A stretch of DNA of 64,000 nucleotides from positions 1,488,001-1,552,000 of the forward strand of contig MU839829.1 in the NCBI GenBank assembly GCA_030411725.1, read 5' to 3'. This DNA is from Echria macrotheca. Its lineage: Eukaryota > Ascomycota > Sordariomycetes > Sordariales > Schizotheciaceae. Positions 46,402 to 59,053 of this stretch are shown piece after piece. Under the pieces are notes generated by a model. The model ran no database searches and was not told where the DNA came from. It saw only the letters and a program-made list of their open reading frames with translations. The position numbers were made by a program, and so were the translations under genes. How positions within the stretch are numbered: position 1 is the stretch's first letter; every line of letters begins with the position of its first letter.

Positions 46402-48541
46402 TCAGAACCTGTCCAATAGCCCTTGGCTCTCCAGCAGCAACACGATCTGGTGCACGATGGACCGCACCGACTGCTTCTCTGCGTCGACGACCAAGTTCGG
46501 CTTGACTGGAGCCTCATACGGGTCATCGACACCCGTGAAGCCCTTGATCTCTCCGGCACGAGCCTTGGCATAGATGCCCCTTTTATCTGTCTTCTCGCAG
46601 TACTCGAGCGAGGTCGCCACATGGACGAGGTAGAAGTCGCCATACTTCTCAACCAACTCCCGGGCGTGCTGCCGCGCCTTCTCGAACGGAGCGATGGGGG
46701 CCGCAATCACGGCAGCACCGGCTCTCGTTAGTTCGGAAGCAACAAATGCAATGCGGGCGATGTTCTTGTCCCTGTCCTCCCTGCTGAATCCGAGTTCGGA
46801 AGACAATTCATGGCGGACCGTCTCGCCCAACAGCATAGTCACCGACCGGCCGCCTTGTTGGTTTAGCGTCACCTGCAAAGCTCTAGCAATGGCATCCTTG
46901 CCGCTGTTCTGATATCCAGTCAGGAAGATGGTGAAGCCCTGCTGGGACCTCGGAGGGTGTGATTCCCGCAGGACCTTGACAACTTCTGGGTATGAGAACC
47001 ACTCGGGAATCTCGCGGCCGCTGCGCAGTCTCGCGCGCAGCTCAGTTCCGGAAATGTTGAGCGTCCGGACGCCCTTGGGGATCTGGTCAACGGGCGCATA
47101 CTCATCGCTGTCGGGGAGGTATGTCATCATCTGGAAGGGGACGACCTCGATGCCCAGCTCGTCGCGGTATTTCTCGACGGCATACTGAGCGTCATATGGC
47201 CCGTAGAAGTCGACGCCCTTGCTGTTCTTTCCGGGGCCGGCGTGGTCACGACCGACGATGAAGTGCGTAGCGCCGTGGTTCTTGCGAATAATGGCGTGCC
47301 AGATCGCTTCGCGTGGCCCGCCCATACGCATGGCAAGCGGAAGCAGACCGAGGACGGCCATGCCATTGGGGTATCGGGGCAGAAGAGCCTTGTACACCCG
47401 AACGCGGGTGAAGTGGTCGATATCGCCGGGCTTCGTCAGGCCAACGACGGGGTGGATGAGCACGTTTGCATGGTGGGATCGGGCGGCGCGGACCGTCAGC
47501 TCACGATGGGCGCGGTGCATAGGGTTCCGGGTCTGGAAAGCGACGACCTTGGACCAGCCAAGCTTGTCGAAGTGAAGTCGGAGCTCCGAGGGCGTATCTG
47601 GAAGGTCAGTTAGGCATGCCGGTGAGTGCCTCGTCACGAGCGACTTACATCGGAGATCCACGAAATCATAGTGCTGCAACCTGTTGATGGCCTCCAGGGT
47701 GCCTCCCACGTAAAAGTCCTTGGCAGTGTTGAAGAGGTAGACCACCGCGGGATGCTCCTCGTCGCCTCCAAAAACCTCCTTAGCTTCAAGCGCTCTAAAT
47801 CGAGGGGTGCGAGTGTCAGCCTTGGCATATTCCCCTCCGGTCACGCAATGACGCAACGCTTGGCGTTTATTTGCTTGCAGGGACACCTACTTGTCGGGCT
47901 TGTAGATGTCCTCGACGGTGAGGATGGCGAGGTTCCGGTCGTCTCTGAAATCGCGGAGGGTGATGCGCGCTCCGGCCTTTAGTCCGAGGTCGTCGATGGT
48001 CTGCTGGTCGAGGTCGAGGGTGATGGGCATGCTGAACAGAACGCCGCTGGCGAGCCTGTTGTCCTTGACCACGCTGTGAAGCCGGAGAATTAGCTCGAGT
48101 GGCACCAATTGGATTCCCAGGAAAGGTCACACACCCATTGTAGTCCTTCTCATTCATAAATCCTAGGTTGGGGAGTCCAATTGGTTAGCCACGTCCTTTT
48201 GCGCCAGCCCATTTCCCACGACAATGGCGAACAACAACCCCGCGATCGTTATCGATGGCGGGGTTTCGTTGCTTGCCGTCTCTGCCCCGCCATTGCGACC
48301 GCGACAAAAACCAAGGCGGAAAAGCCCCGGCGAGACCTTAGTTCAGGGGCAAAAGAGAGAGAGGAGACAAACCTTCAAGGGGCGAGAAGCCGCCATTGAG
48401 TAGCAGCTCGAGGTCGCACAGCTGGCGCTCCGTCAGGACCAGCGCAGGGAGGGTTTCGGCTTCGGCCGAGAGCTCTGCGTTCCGGGGCGCGTCGCGGGCG
48501 AGGAGGTCCTTGAGGACGCCGCCGTGGGGAGCATTGGCCAT
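46402..48541 (-). CDS. MET3: ATP sulfurylase (sulfate adenylyltransferase), fungal allosteric type
   Basis: Minus-strand exons 48541-48373, 48162-48135, 48073-47891, 47794-47649, 47597-46402. The 573-aa product matches the length of characterised Penicillium/Aspergillus enzymes. It makes adenosine 5'-phosphosulfate from ATP and sulfate, the first step of sulfate assimilation in the cytosol. The catalytic domain shows QTRNPMHRAH at residues 197-206 (the HxxH nucleotide-binding motif) and VGRDHAGPG. The C-terminal ~178 residues are APS-kinase-like (FLTGYQNSGKDAIARAL) with a degenerate P-loop. In filamentous fungi this is the regulatory domain that binds PAPS and inhibits the enzyme. Exon 2 is only 28 nt. 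I did not find an unambiguous CYS3/MetR-type site upstream by eye. Confidence 0.96.
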
Positions 48542-50044
48542 TGTGTCTGTCTGTGGTGTTTTTTTCGCGCCGATTTCGGTGTCGAGGCCCCGTTCCTACA
48601 AAATAAAGGGGAGGGGTGTGTTTTAAAGATTCAGACAGCGGGCTGACAGGCCGGAAGTTACGTCAGGAAGGCAGAATATCAGGACAAAACAATGAACAAC
48701 TTGGGGGGGTATCCGCTCGAGAAAGTGAATCAGGACAAGAAATCGGGAAGAGAGAGGGACTTTTATACATCTTATATAAGGAACGGAGGTGTGGCGGGCC
48801 GAAAGCACGTAATAGCTAAGCTGCTCTCACACAGCCAGACTCGCGGAGCAGATTCAGCAGAGAGAGAAAACCGGTACCTGTCCCTTTCATGGCGGGGACG
48901 GCGGGGGGCGCGCGGGACCGGGGGAGGGCCAGAGACGGGATACCTACTCGACTCTGGGACTTTGGGAAGTCTGGGATGTACCTCACTCCCGGCCGTCCGG
49001 CTTTCTCCTTTTTAAAACTGTCTGTCAGCCGGGAGAGGGACGCGGAAGACCCTTGTCTACCACAGTATGTAGGTCGTGGTCCCCGTGGAAAAAAGGTTGA
49101 CGGGGAATGGCCCTGCTTTTTTTTCGTCAGGCACAATGTTGATCGAGGTACGGAAGTACCTTTTATACATGAGGTACTTGAACATTCATTCTCTAGAAAC
49201 CCCTTAAATGCTAATGACACCAAAAAACAAATCTTCCCACAAGAACCACACCAACATCCTCGTATCAAGTAGGAACCCCAAGTGGCGTATCCCCATACCC
49301 AGAGTGTTTCAATCTTCATCGAGAAAAAAAAAAGTCCATTACAAACCCGCCAAATGCCGGCCGGCCGCCGGCCGCTTGTTTTCGACGGGGAACCCAAAAA
49401 CGGCTAGCGCAAATGACGTGATCGGAGACCGGGCTGGCTCTATCGCCTCTTTTCTTAAATACCCATGCACAAAGGTGGGGTGGATTCAGTGACGGCTCAA
49501 ACACCTTCCGATCGGAACGGAACAAATATTAACTCTCTTCCTGTGATGTTTATACAGGCCAGGAGACCGTTCCTGGTCTGCAGAGAGGGTTTTTCTAACG
49601 AGGTATTCCTGGCCACCCCGGCATCCACACGCCTCTTGTTCTTGTGTCCTGCTCTCCATACGGGGTCATCATGAGAAAGGAGAACATGTGCATACCTCTC
49701 TGCCTAGACTCGCCGTGTGTACACAGAGACAGCCGCCGACGTACTGGATAATCAGCACAAATAATGACGAGAACTCTCTTGTCAATTAAGCTCGCGCCGA
49801 CATCGAGACCAACGTCTAACTCAGACAAGGAGCCAGATTCCACCGGTGCAGACACCACGAATTAAACCGGTTGTCTGCTCTATTACTGGCATGACCCCCC
49901 CCCGTCAAGATCCCTCCGCCACATATCATGATGCAGAATAAAATCGAACATCTTGGACCAACTTTTCGTTAGGAAATTGCGAGAAAGAGAAGAAATATAT
50001 GTTCCAAAGAACCTCAAACGTTCCCATTTACCCACTCCTCCACA
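48542..50044. other. Intergenic, 1.5 kb (promoter of ATP sulfurylase, 3' flank of mucin-like gene)
   Basis: TATA-like TTATATAAG at 48771-48779 lies about 235 bp upstream of the ATP sulfurylase start. A perfect 7-bp inverted repeat AAGTACC/GGTACTT spans about 49154-49179. A GC-rich GCCGGCCGGCCGCCGGCCG patch lies near 49355. No gene was recognised. Confidence 0.5.
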
Positions 50045-53000
50045 TTACACACGCGCTCTCTTCGGCAGCTGATTAATGGCATTGTCACTGTGGTTGTGGT
50101 GGTGGTCCAGCGGACCTGACCCCGAGTCAATGGGGTTATATGTTGAGTACGCTCTGCCCGTGCCTGCCGTGGGACTCTTTGGCAGTTCCGTATAACCCGA
50201 ACGCGACATCCCGGTCGGCGTTAAGGGGCTGAACGTGGTTTGGAGAGGGGCCGTGCCTAGATCTCAAGTTAGATGTGTCTCAACAATCCCATATAAGTTG
50301 GGCTCTCACCGGAGCTCCTCACTGCCTCCGAGGTTGAGTTCTGCCATCTGGAGGAAGACCGAGATGACACCATAGTCAGGAAGGTAGTCTCATTGCAAGA
50401 CGATGTTGGGAAGCCGGTCACTGCGGTACCAGATATCATACTTGCTGTTGGGGTGTAGTATGTTGAAGATATGTCTGTCGTGTTGCAAGAAGTTGTCTCA
50501 GGCGTCGGTGTTGGCTCTTCCGTGCAGGTGGTATCCCAGGGGGCAGTGCCGGTTATGTTGGGCCACGGATATGGTGGCGTCACAGAAGCAGTGCTCAGAA
50601 CCTCGGACGAGAATCCAGCCGTTGTAATCGGAGACTCCGTCTCAGTGGTGTTAGCCGTGGTGAAGCTGCTAATGCCAGTTGGCAGGAAAGACGATGTCGG
50701 TCCGCCCGACTCTTGGGGGGTCGTTGTCGGGGTTGGAACTCCGGTGCCCGACCTGCTGGATCCGGTTATACCAGTGACGCTCGGTCCTGGCGTACCACCA
50801 GTAGGTCCAGAGGAAGAGGTCGAATTTGGGAAGGGAAACGGTGGCGAGATTCTTTCCGTAGAGCTTGAAGGAAATGGCACCACCGAACCAGAGCCTTGAG
50901 GTCCTGTTCCTGACTGCGATGTTGGAAAAGCTGACGTCGGCTGGTTGGAGCGTGTTGAGTTGGAAACTGGGACTGGTGTTTCTGATGGCCGAGTGAGAGA
51001 GGAACCTCCGGTTGACAAAATAGACCCAATGGGTGCCGCAGCACTGGTTCCGGATGTGTTGGGGGGCCCTGTAGGTCCAGCCAAAGACGTAGAGTTGGAG
51101 ATTGGGTATGGTGCCGATGATATTGGTCCATTCGTGGGCGTCGCTCCTGCAGATACTGAGGAGCGTAGAGATTCGGAGACCGGGGTAACCTCTGATGAAG
51201 GGTATACCTGACCGGTGGAGTTCGAACTGAAATAAGGCGCCGAAGCTGGAGCCGTGGCCGAAGGAGGGCCGGTAGATAACCCCGACGAGAAAGGGGCAGT
51301 CCCAGCACCACTGCCGCCCGGAATTGGTGCGGAAGTGTTTGACAGCGGAAAGGGGGCAGACGCCGAAAAGGATGATGTCGGGCTGGGCACAGTGACAGAA
51401 TTGAATGGAGTCAAGAAAGTCCCAGCTGTTGCACTGCCAATCGGACCGTTAGCAGTCGAGTTTGTAAGAGCGTAAGGCGCAGAACTCGATGGGTAGGTCA
51501 GACTTATGGCCGTTCCACTTCCAGGGCTGGACCCGGTGACAGTATTGATGGTGGCGGTTTCTGTCGGCACTTGCAAAGATGTGTTTGAACCGGGGAAAGG
51601 AATGCTGCTTAGCACTGTGCTTGAGGGTATAGCGCCTGACGTTTGTAATATAGGTGTGATGACCCCTGAAGATGCCGCTGGACCGCCACTAGAGCTGGCA
51701 TTGGTAAACGGATACGGAGCGGAGGTAGTCAATGCCGATTGAGTTGTGAGAACTTCGGTTGTACTGTTAGGGGTACTTGAGATGGTCGCCGTGCCAATAA
51801 GTGTTGTAGAGTTGGAGACCGGCAAAGGAGCAAAGGTGCTGAATGATTGAGGAGGTTGTGTATCGGTTCGAGAGGGGCCGACAATGGAGGAATTGGACAC
51901 TGGAAAAGAGGCAGCTGTCGTTGACGTGGGAGTCACCCCGCTGCCAATTGATCCCGGCAATGAGGTAGAATTATAAAGGGGGTATGGAGTCGTCTGCTTA
52001 GGTCCCGGTGGCACTGACAGAGACTGTGGGCCGGTACCTGAGGTTGTCAACGGGGAGCCGGATCCCGTTGAACCGATGGTAGCTGATCCGTTGGTGAACG
52101 GGAATGGGGCGGGGGTCCCAGTCAAAGGCTTGCCAGTGGAACTCCCACTCCCAAAACTAGATAAGCTAGATGTAGGTCCGCTTCCAGTAATTCCTGATGC
52201 GAGTGATGAGTTGGAAGTGGGATACGGAGGAGTGGCCGAGATGGGCTGCCCAGTACCAGTTGACTCTGTCGTAATTGTTCCGTTGGAGGTCGGGAATATG
52301 GTACTTTCCGCGGAAACAAGCTGAGTTGTAGACGGCCCGGATGAAATTGGAGAACTTCCTGTTCCAGTGATGTTGGAAGTGGATGTTGCGTTTGGGAAAG
52401 GGAATGGCGCAGAGGATACTGCAGATACTGATGGCAAACCCGAGACACCCGTAGCTGAAGCTACCGATGCGGCTGGGGTCCGTGTTTCCGATCCGCTACC
52501 AGGTGTGGTTGATGTAATATTGGTCACTGTGGCGGAAGGCGTTGGCCCTGGAGTTCCTGTTGGCAACGATCCAGTCCCTGCTCCTGACAACGAGTTAGTT
52601 CCGACTGCTGTCCCGGTCGGTCCAGCGGCTGTTGTCGAGTTGAGAAGCGGAAATGGAGCCGTGGTTTCGGAGTGTAATGATAGACTTGAAGAATACCCCG
52701 TTCCAGAGGGGTACGGAACATACGAGTTCCCACCGCTTGTTTGGCCGGGGATGAATGGAAAGCTTGACGAATTGAGAGAAGTAACAGAGGGGGCAGATGT
52801 CTGAACCCCCGTTCCCGTGGTTGAAACACCAGTGTTGCCTCCAGACCCGGCCGGAATTGGTATCGTACTGGAGTTGAACAAAGGAAACGGAGGACTAGCG
52901 CTGGTTGAAGTTGACTGTATTGTTATGGGACCCTCCTCAGTAGTTCCGCTTGTCGGTAACCCGGTCCCTGTAGGTCCAACGGCGAACGTGGAATTGGGTA

Positions 53001-56000
53001 ATGGAAAGGGGGCGCTGCTCTGCGATGTTTGAGATACCGGTGCCCCCGTCCCTACAACTGAGGCAGTCGTGGGCAGACCAGGTTCAGTCGGGCCCGTTGA
53101 TGCCGTGGAATTGAACAGTGGGAATGGCGGTGTACTCTCTTGAGACGATGCGGTCGACAGTGGTGCAGTTCCAATGGAACTGGATGTCGGGACCCCAAGT
53201 GACGAGTTGGACACAGGGAAAGAAGACGAACCAGACGACTCATATGAGGTCTGTGGCGGAGTGGTTGTAGTGCCGAGCAAACTGGAGAAACCCGAACCTC
53301 CTGGGGGTACTGTGCTGCTCGCTTTAACGAATGGAGAGGAACCAGAACTCGGAACCCCAGTAGGAACTGGTGTGGTGATTCCTGTTCCGGGTGGTGATGG
53401 AGATGATTCAATTGTTGGTCCGTTCGGGGAAGTCGAGTTGGAAATGGGGAACGGCGCGGCAGTGCCAGTCCCAGCAGATGGAGACACACCTGTGGCGGTT
53501 CCAGGTGTTCCGGTAGTCAGAGGGATGGATGACCCGTTGGTTAATGGGAAAGGGGCCTCTGTCGAACTTGGAACCTGCATTGACGAAATGGGAGCCGTAA
53601 AGTTTCCTGTAGTTGACGGTGGGAGAGACCCAGACGGAGAAACACTCTCGGTTCCCGACGGGCTCGCTGTCATTCCGGTTGAAGACGTCAAGTTCCCCAG
53701 CGAGAAGGAGGACGGTTGCAAGGGAGAACTGGGGAGTTCGGATGTGCTCAGTCCAGTGGGTGTGAAGGAGAGAGTTCCGGTCGGAAGAAACTGGGTTGTT
53801 GAAGAGTTGGACATTGCGTAGGGTGCAGAAGTGGTATTAGTGGGCTGTGTCTGAGTACTTCCAGTGGACGGTCCAGTTCCCAAAGCCGCCGATGTCATGG
53901 AGCCAGTTTCGGATGGCGAAGTTGTTCTATTAGAGAAGGGTTGTGTCGTAGCCGCGGAAAAGGACTCGGTACCCGTGCTCGTAAGGACTGGGCTTCCCGT
54001 CTCAGCGGTGGAGCTTGTAGGGGAGGTCGTGGGGTATCCAGTGGTGGAATTTGTTGGAGGGAAGGGTGTGCCGCTGGCATTAGTCATCGTAGGGGATGTG
54101 ACACTCGTTCCTGTTCCTTGAGCCGTTGTAGAGTTGGTCCCTGGAAATGGAGGCGATGGTTGTCCTTGAGAGACAATGCCAGTACCGCTACTAGTCAGGG
54201 GAGACCCGGTACCGCTAACAGCGGAGCTGGTGGTATTCAGGACTGGATATGGGACTGAAAGAAAGCTAGTAGGTAGAACAGTGCCTGACGACGCCCCAGT
54301 TCCAGAGCTTGGGAGTTGAGTGCCTGAACTCACACCTGTCGTCACATTTGCGGGCGGAGTAGCCGTAATTGGGGATGCCGTGCCCGTTGACAAGGGGGGT
54401 ACGATAGTGGCCGGTAAGGTTTCCGAAACACCGCTTCCTACCGGCGAGGAGACAAGCGACGTGTTTCCTGTAGAGTATGGGGGAGAAATTGAACTCCCTG
54501 ATACTGAGACTGGGCCAGATGAAGCTGTTATGGGCACAGAGCTGCTGGGTGACGAGGTCGCGCCCGCAGAGCTACTTGCGAATGAGATGCTGCTATTTGA
54601 CAAGGGATACGGAGCAGTGAATGTCGGCCCCCCACTGGAACCGCCATTGGTGGTGATTCCGCCGGTCGGGCCTGATACACCAGAAGCTGGAGTTGTCGGC
54701 GCATTTTGGGAGGAACCACTTGACCCTGTTACTGGAGGGCTTGTTGCAGAGATACCGCTGGTCGGTTGGCTCGCTGGAGAGGTGGAATTGGACGCTGAAG
54801 TAGGAACAACACCAGATGAAAGCAGTGGAGTCGACGGAAGTATACCAGAGGCGGCGATTCCTGTTCCGGTGGGAATGCCAGTGCTGTTTGTGAATGGGAA
54901 AGGTGTCGATGAGGATTCCGTCGGTGATGGAACGACACTCTCGCTTGGTTGAGATGTACCGACACTCGTGGGGAGAAACGAACTTGAGGCAGAGTTGGTC
55001 TGAACTGGGCCTGGCGAGGTAGAGTTAAGCGGAGTACCCGCTGAGGAAGTCGGAGACGTGGAGCTTTCAGTCGGTCTCGCCAAAGTAGTCCCATTTGACG
55101 TTACAACAGTCTCGGAGCTTGATGTACTGACGGGCGTATTAGATACAGCCGAGATACCGGACGTCGGTGAGGTCACATTTATTGCCGTAGTCCCACTGAT
55201 AGAGTTGGGTAATGTGCTGGAAACACCACCAGGTTTGGTCACTCCGGTGCTAGAGTTTGTCGTAGGAAACGGAGCTGTCGCGGAGTTGGTTGGTGACACA
55301 CCTCCGGTGAGGGAAGTAGACAGTGTCTCCAAAGGGGAAGACGTCCCAGGCACTGTTGACGGCGGGGTTTCTGAAGCCTCGGTAGTCTCGCTGGATGGAA
55401 CACTAGTAGTATTGGTTATTAGCGTACCACTTGTTACCGAGGCGCCTGAAAACGGTGCCTCCGAACTTGTGGAAGCAGGTAACGTTGTAGATCCCGCCTC
55501 GGTCGTGGGCTGCGCCGTGGTAGCACCATACGAGGCAGACGTCGTTTCTGGTGTGGAAGTTGGGAATCCGCTGGTCAGCCCTAGCGACGAGATTGAACTG
55601 CTTTGTGCGGCACTGGCACTGGAAGATTGAGACACGGGATAAGTGCTATTCGTGATAGCGCTGGCCAAGGACGTTGTCGCGCTAGTGGTTTGATATGAGC
55701 GTGATGTGGACACCGCTGATGACTTGGTTTCGGACGGGACAGAGGTCCCCTTTTGTGTGTTTGACGCAGTGTGTGCTGTTGAGAAGCCTGACGTGGTATT
55801 TTGTGTCGGCTGACCTTGTGACGAGACCGTAGGCAGACCAACCGAGCTGGTACCTGGAAGCGTGGAATTGCCCATCGCAGTGGGTGTGCCGCTGCTGGGA
55901 CCCGGAATGCTCGAGGTCCCTGAGACAAGGGGACTGTTCGACGGTGTCGCCGTGGGCACCAATGTTCCACTTGAACTCTCGGAGGAAGTGCTGCCTTGTA

Positions 56001-56960
56001 AAGGGGACTCGCTTTCTGTGAATGATATACTTGAGCTTGGTGTGGTGGACCTGGAGCTTATCCCTGAAGTTGAGGCATTTAAAGTGCTTGGTTTGGATGA
56101 GCTGCTCAAAGGGCTGCTTGTCGATTTTTGTTGGGAGGAAGCTGATGGGATGATGGTAGATATCTTGGAACCCGTGCTCTGTGAAGATGTGGGCTTGGTA
56201 GACGATGCAAGCGTTATACTTGGTGATGTTTGGCCTCCTGTCGCTGTTGATGGTAATGTAGGGCTGGTAGATACGCCAGGTGGTAATCCCGATGAGTTTG
56301 AGAAAGCGGTACCAGCGGAACTTGAAAGTATAGGGGAAGACTGGACTGTAGAGCTGCTCTTCGAAGAAGCGGTGTTTTGGGCGGGCGTCGAGGTGCCTCC
56401 GGCCCCTTGAGTGCTCGAGATAGTACTGCCCGCTGCCGACTCCCCTGTTGTTGAGGTTACCGACGAAGAGGACGAGGTCGGAAGGGCATATCCACTGCTA
56501 GAGCTGCCCCCAATAGCTTCTGTAGCCGAGGTCTCGAGCACAGTCGAAGACTCTTCACTTGACAAGGGAACTGATGTTGCGGATGGTTTCAACAACTCAG
56601 TAGAGTTCGCGGGGCCGTATCCTTGAGCTTTGTTAGCACGTTGTCTGCAACCACTTCATGTGCGAAAGGCCTACCTTTGCTCGCGGTTGAAGTTGAGTTT
56701 AAGGTTAAGCTAGAAGATGTCTTGGGAGGAGGCGGCGGCGGATACCCGTAAGGTGGATATGTGTAATCCCGCGGCCCTCGGGGCCCGCCTTGGTACAGGT
56801 CGTAAGGGGGGACTTCGTCTTGGTCGGCAGCTTTGCCTATGGATCGTCGAAGGCGTGCCCAGAAGGTATTGCCCCGATTATCAACTGCAAGGCTTACCGG
56901 CAAGGCACTGAAGATGACAATGGCGAATGCCATGCCGGCGGCGGCTCCTGAGACCCTCAT
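50045..56960 (-). CDS. Giant mucin-like S/T/P/G-rich secreted protein (2,269 aa)
   Basis: Minus-strand exons 56960-56675, 56621-50310, 50256-50045. The middle exon alone has 2,103 codons. A signal peptide (MRVSGAAAGMAFAIVIFSALPVSLA) is followed by a short basic/aromatic segment with PPYGYPPPPPP. Then about 2,000 residues are dominated by Ser, Thr, Pro and Gly. From about residue 600 to 1,950 they are organised in dozens of degenerate units of the type PFPLxNSTxxxGPTGTGxPTSS, nearly each with an N-glycosylation sequon, plus dense O-glycosylation potential. Three Cys cluster near the end (CTEEPTPTPETTSC, SSCNETT). Exon 3 adds a hydrophilic tail ending QLPKRARV with no GPI-type hydrophobic end, so the product is probably secreted or wall-embedded rather than GPI-anchored. 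It is likely a surface or extracellular mucin/adhesin. No adhesin head domain is seen. Confidence 0.78.
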
Positions 56961-59053
56961 GCTGGAATTCTTCGCGAGGGAAGATGGGGAAAGCAGAAAG
57001 AAGCCCAAACCGAGACAGGAGAATGGGGCCTCACTGGGCTTCCTCGGCCTGGAACGCTCGAATAACCAGTGTCAGCTAAAAGAAAGGATACAATTCAATG
57101 TGAATGTAGAATGAGTGAGTGACCCAGTCCGTCAGCTCAAGAGGGTTGAGGACGTCCAGACCTCTAGTCTCAGAGGAGATATCTCTGGGGACGGGAAAAG
57201 AGTGATGAGACACCAAGAGGCGCAGGATGGAGGCGTGGATCGGCCGCGTGAGAGAGGAGGATATGGCAAATATAGCAGGAGCGACCGGATCCCCAAGCCA
57301 GGACATGGTGCCTTAATTGCGGGAGATAGGAACTGTGCTTTGGCCCTCAAGGTTCCATGCTCAGCTGGACCACCAATCTCGTGGACCCATACATGTCGCC
57401 TGAGAATGTCGTAAATTTCCAGGTTGCTTGTCACCGCTTCTTGCGGAGGAAGGAGCGGGCCAGCCCGGCCGACACGGGGGTCCACGGTACAATTTGCTAG
57501 TGTCGGCCCCGACCGTTGCAAGTCTTGGGCGTCCCATGGTAGGCCGCTCTAGCGGGCAAGACATCACTGTGCGACGTCGCCCACCTCTTCGGCCAGAGGT
57601 GAGAGAAGCAGTCTTGATCTAGGCCCGACCGGTCCAGGCCAACGGATAGGTAGCCTGCCTCTCGTCGTTAAGCTGGTGTGCTTGTTTTGCCGGGTTCCGG
57701 ATAGCTCCCCGTCTTTCGTTTGTGACGGCGTACTTTCCTGTTCCCTAGGGGAGGGGAACTCTGCTCGGGAAGACATGGTGCCGTAACGTTTCCGTCTTGC
57801 TCCTCACTGCGTCAAGGCGAGAGTTATGAGAGCTTGCTCTCTTGACACACCTATCCTTATTCGGTCAGCAAATTTGCCTTGAGCTCCTCTGAAACCTTCA
57901 ATCACGATCTTACCTTGTCGAGAGGTTCTGTTTCCCCTCCGGCGAGATTCCACCGGTGACATCTCGGCTGCTTCGATAGCTACCCCTCGCCGCCAATTTT
58001 CCCTGTGCGATATGGCTCAGACCAAGGTTTCGACGAAGGCCAGGGGATTTCGGGGGTGCAAGTGTCATGGAGGACTGATACATCGGCTACGTTGCCCCCC
58101 GGTTTAACTTCCGTGCCAGTTGGTGTATCGCAACGTTGGTTGGCTTTTCACGCGCCACAGGCTAGATGTGATATGCACCCATCCGTGTACCAGATAGGAT
58201 CCCAGTTCTCGGTCGTACATGGTTTCTGGTTCCTGTCTAGCACCAAGATGCTGGGCCGAATGTCTTGTCTGTCTGCCCGAAGCTAGGCAGGTACTTGGCT
58301 ATCCCCCACACCACGTAGCTACCGTGTAGTTGAGTGATCGGATGCCTCTCCTTCATGGAGAAAATGCACTTGGTTACCGGGAGTTGCAGTCAAGCTTCTC
58401 CTGGCCAAGTCTGTGTCACCTCCATCCATATGTCGGCTGCATGGCATGGCCCACAGGCGAAGAAGGATTGCCTGCTCATGGTGGAAGCCAACGGGCAGAA
58501 AGCGGGAAGAAAGCTCCTCACAAGTCGTCGAACCGTTTCGTCTTAATTGCCTTACCAGACCCACGGCAGGATCCCGTAGAGTCTGGTGTTGATACAGCAT
58601 GGGAGACTGAGACACTCATAAGTTCGAAGACAACACGTGCGATGCTGCGATGCCCTGATGCTCCAGGTCGAGACATCTCGAATTAACGGCGACCTATTCC
58701 GGGATTTCTCGAACACTGAGCATTTCAAAATTTGATATTCACCAACTCCAATTGCCATCTCTGAGCGCCAAATACTTAGCCAGTAGCCTCTACTTTAGAT
58801 ACCTAAGCCTGCCAAAACCCGTCAATAGACCCTCAACGCCAAAATCCTGGGCTGACGGCCCGCAGCCATCGAAGCTGCTGTGGGTTGTGCAGCATCGTGT
58901 GCTGTCAAAATGTTGTACTCCCCTCCTCTACCCGCTCTGTCTCCTGGGAACCCCCGCCCGGTTGCCGTGTGATGGAGCGGTAGCTGTATGCGGCTTAAGG
59001 TCGGAAGCCGCACCACGGATCAGGCAATACCGTTTACCGACATCTGTGCACTC
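56961..59053. other. 2.1 kb without a confident gene
   Basis: Promoter side of the mucin-like gene and 3' flank of the RRT8-like gene (both minus). An extension of open frame upstream of 56960 to 57008 starts from a non-ATG codon and is taken as 5' UTR. No other coding signal or RNA was recognised. Confidence 0.5.

Noticed and set aside
49154..49179. Inverted repeat AAGTACC/GGTACTT as a bacterial-type terminator
   Set aside because: Fungal nuclear context. A 7-bp arm pair is expected by chance in 64 kb.
50945..56626. Many plus-strand open frames rich in V/G/E/D (e.g. 53174-53821, 55058-55630)
   Set aside because: They are complementary shadows of the S/T/P/G-rich mucin-like exon, whose codon use leaves the opposite strand almost stop-free.
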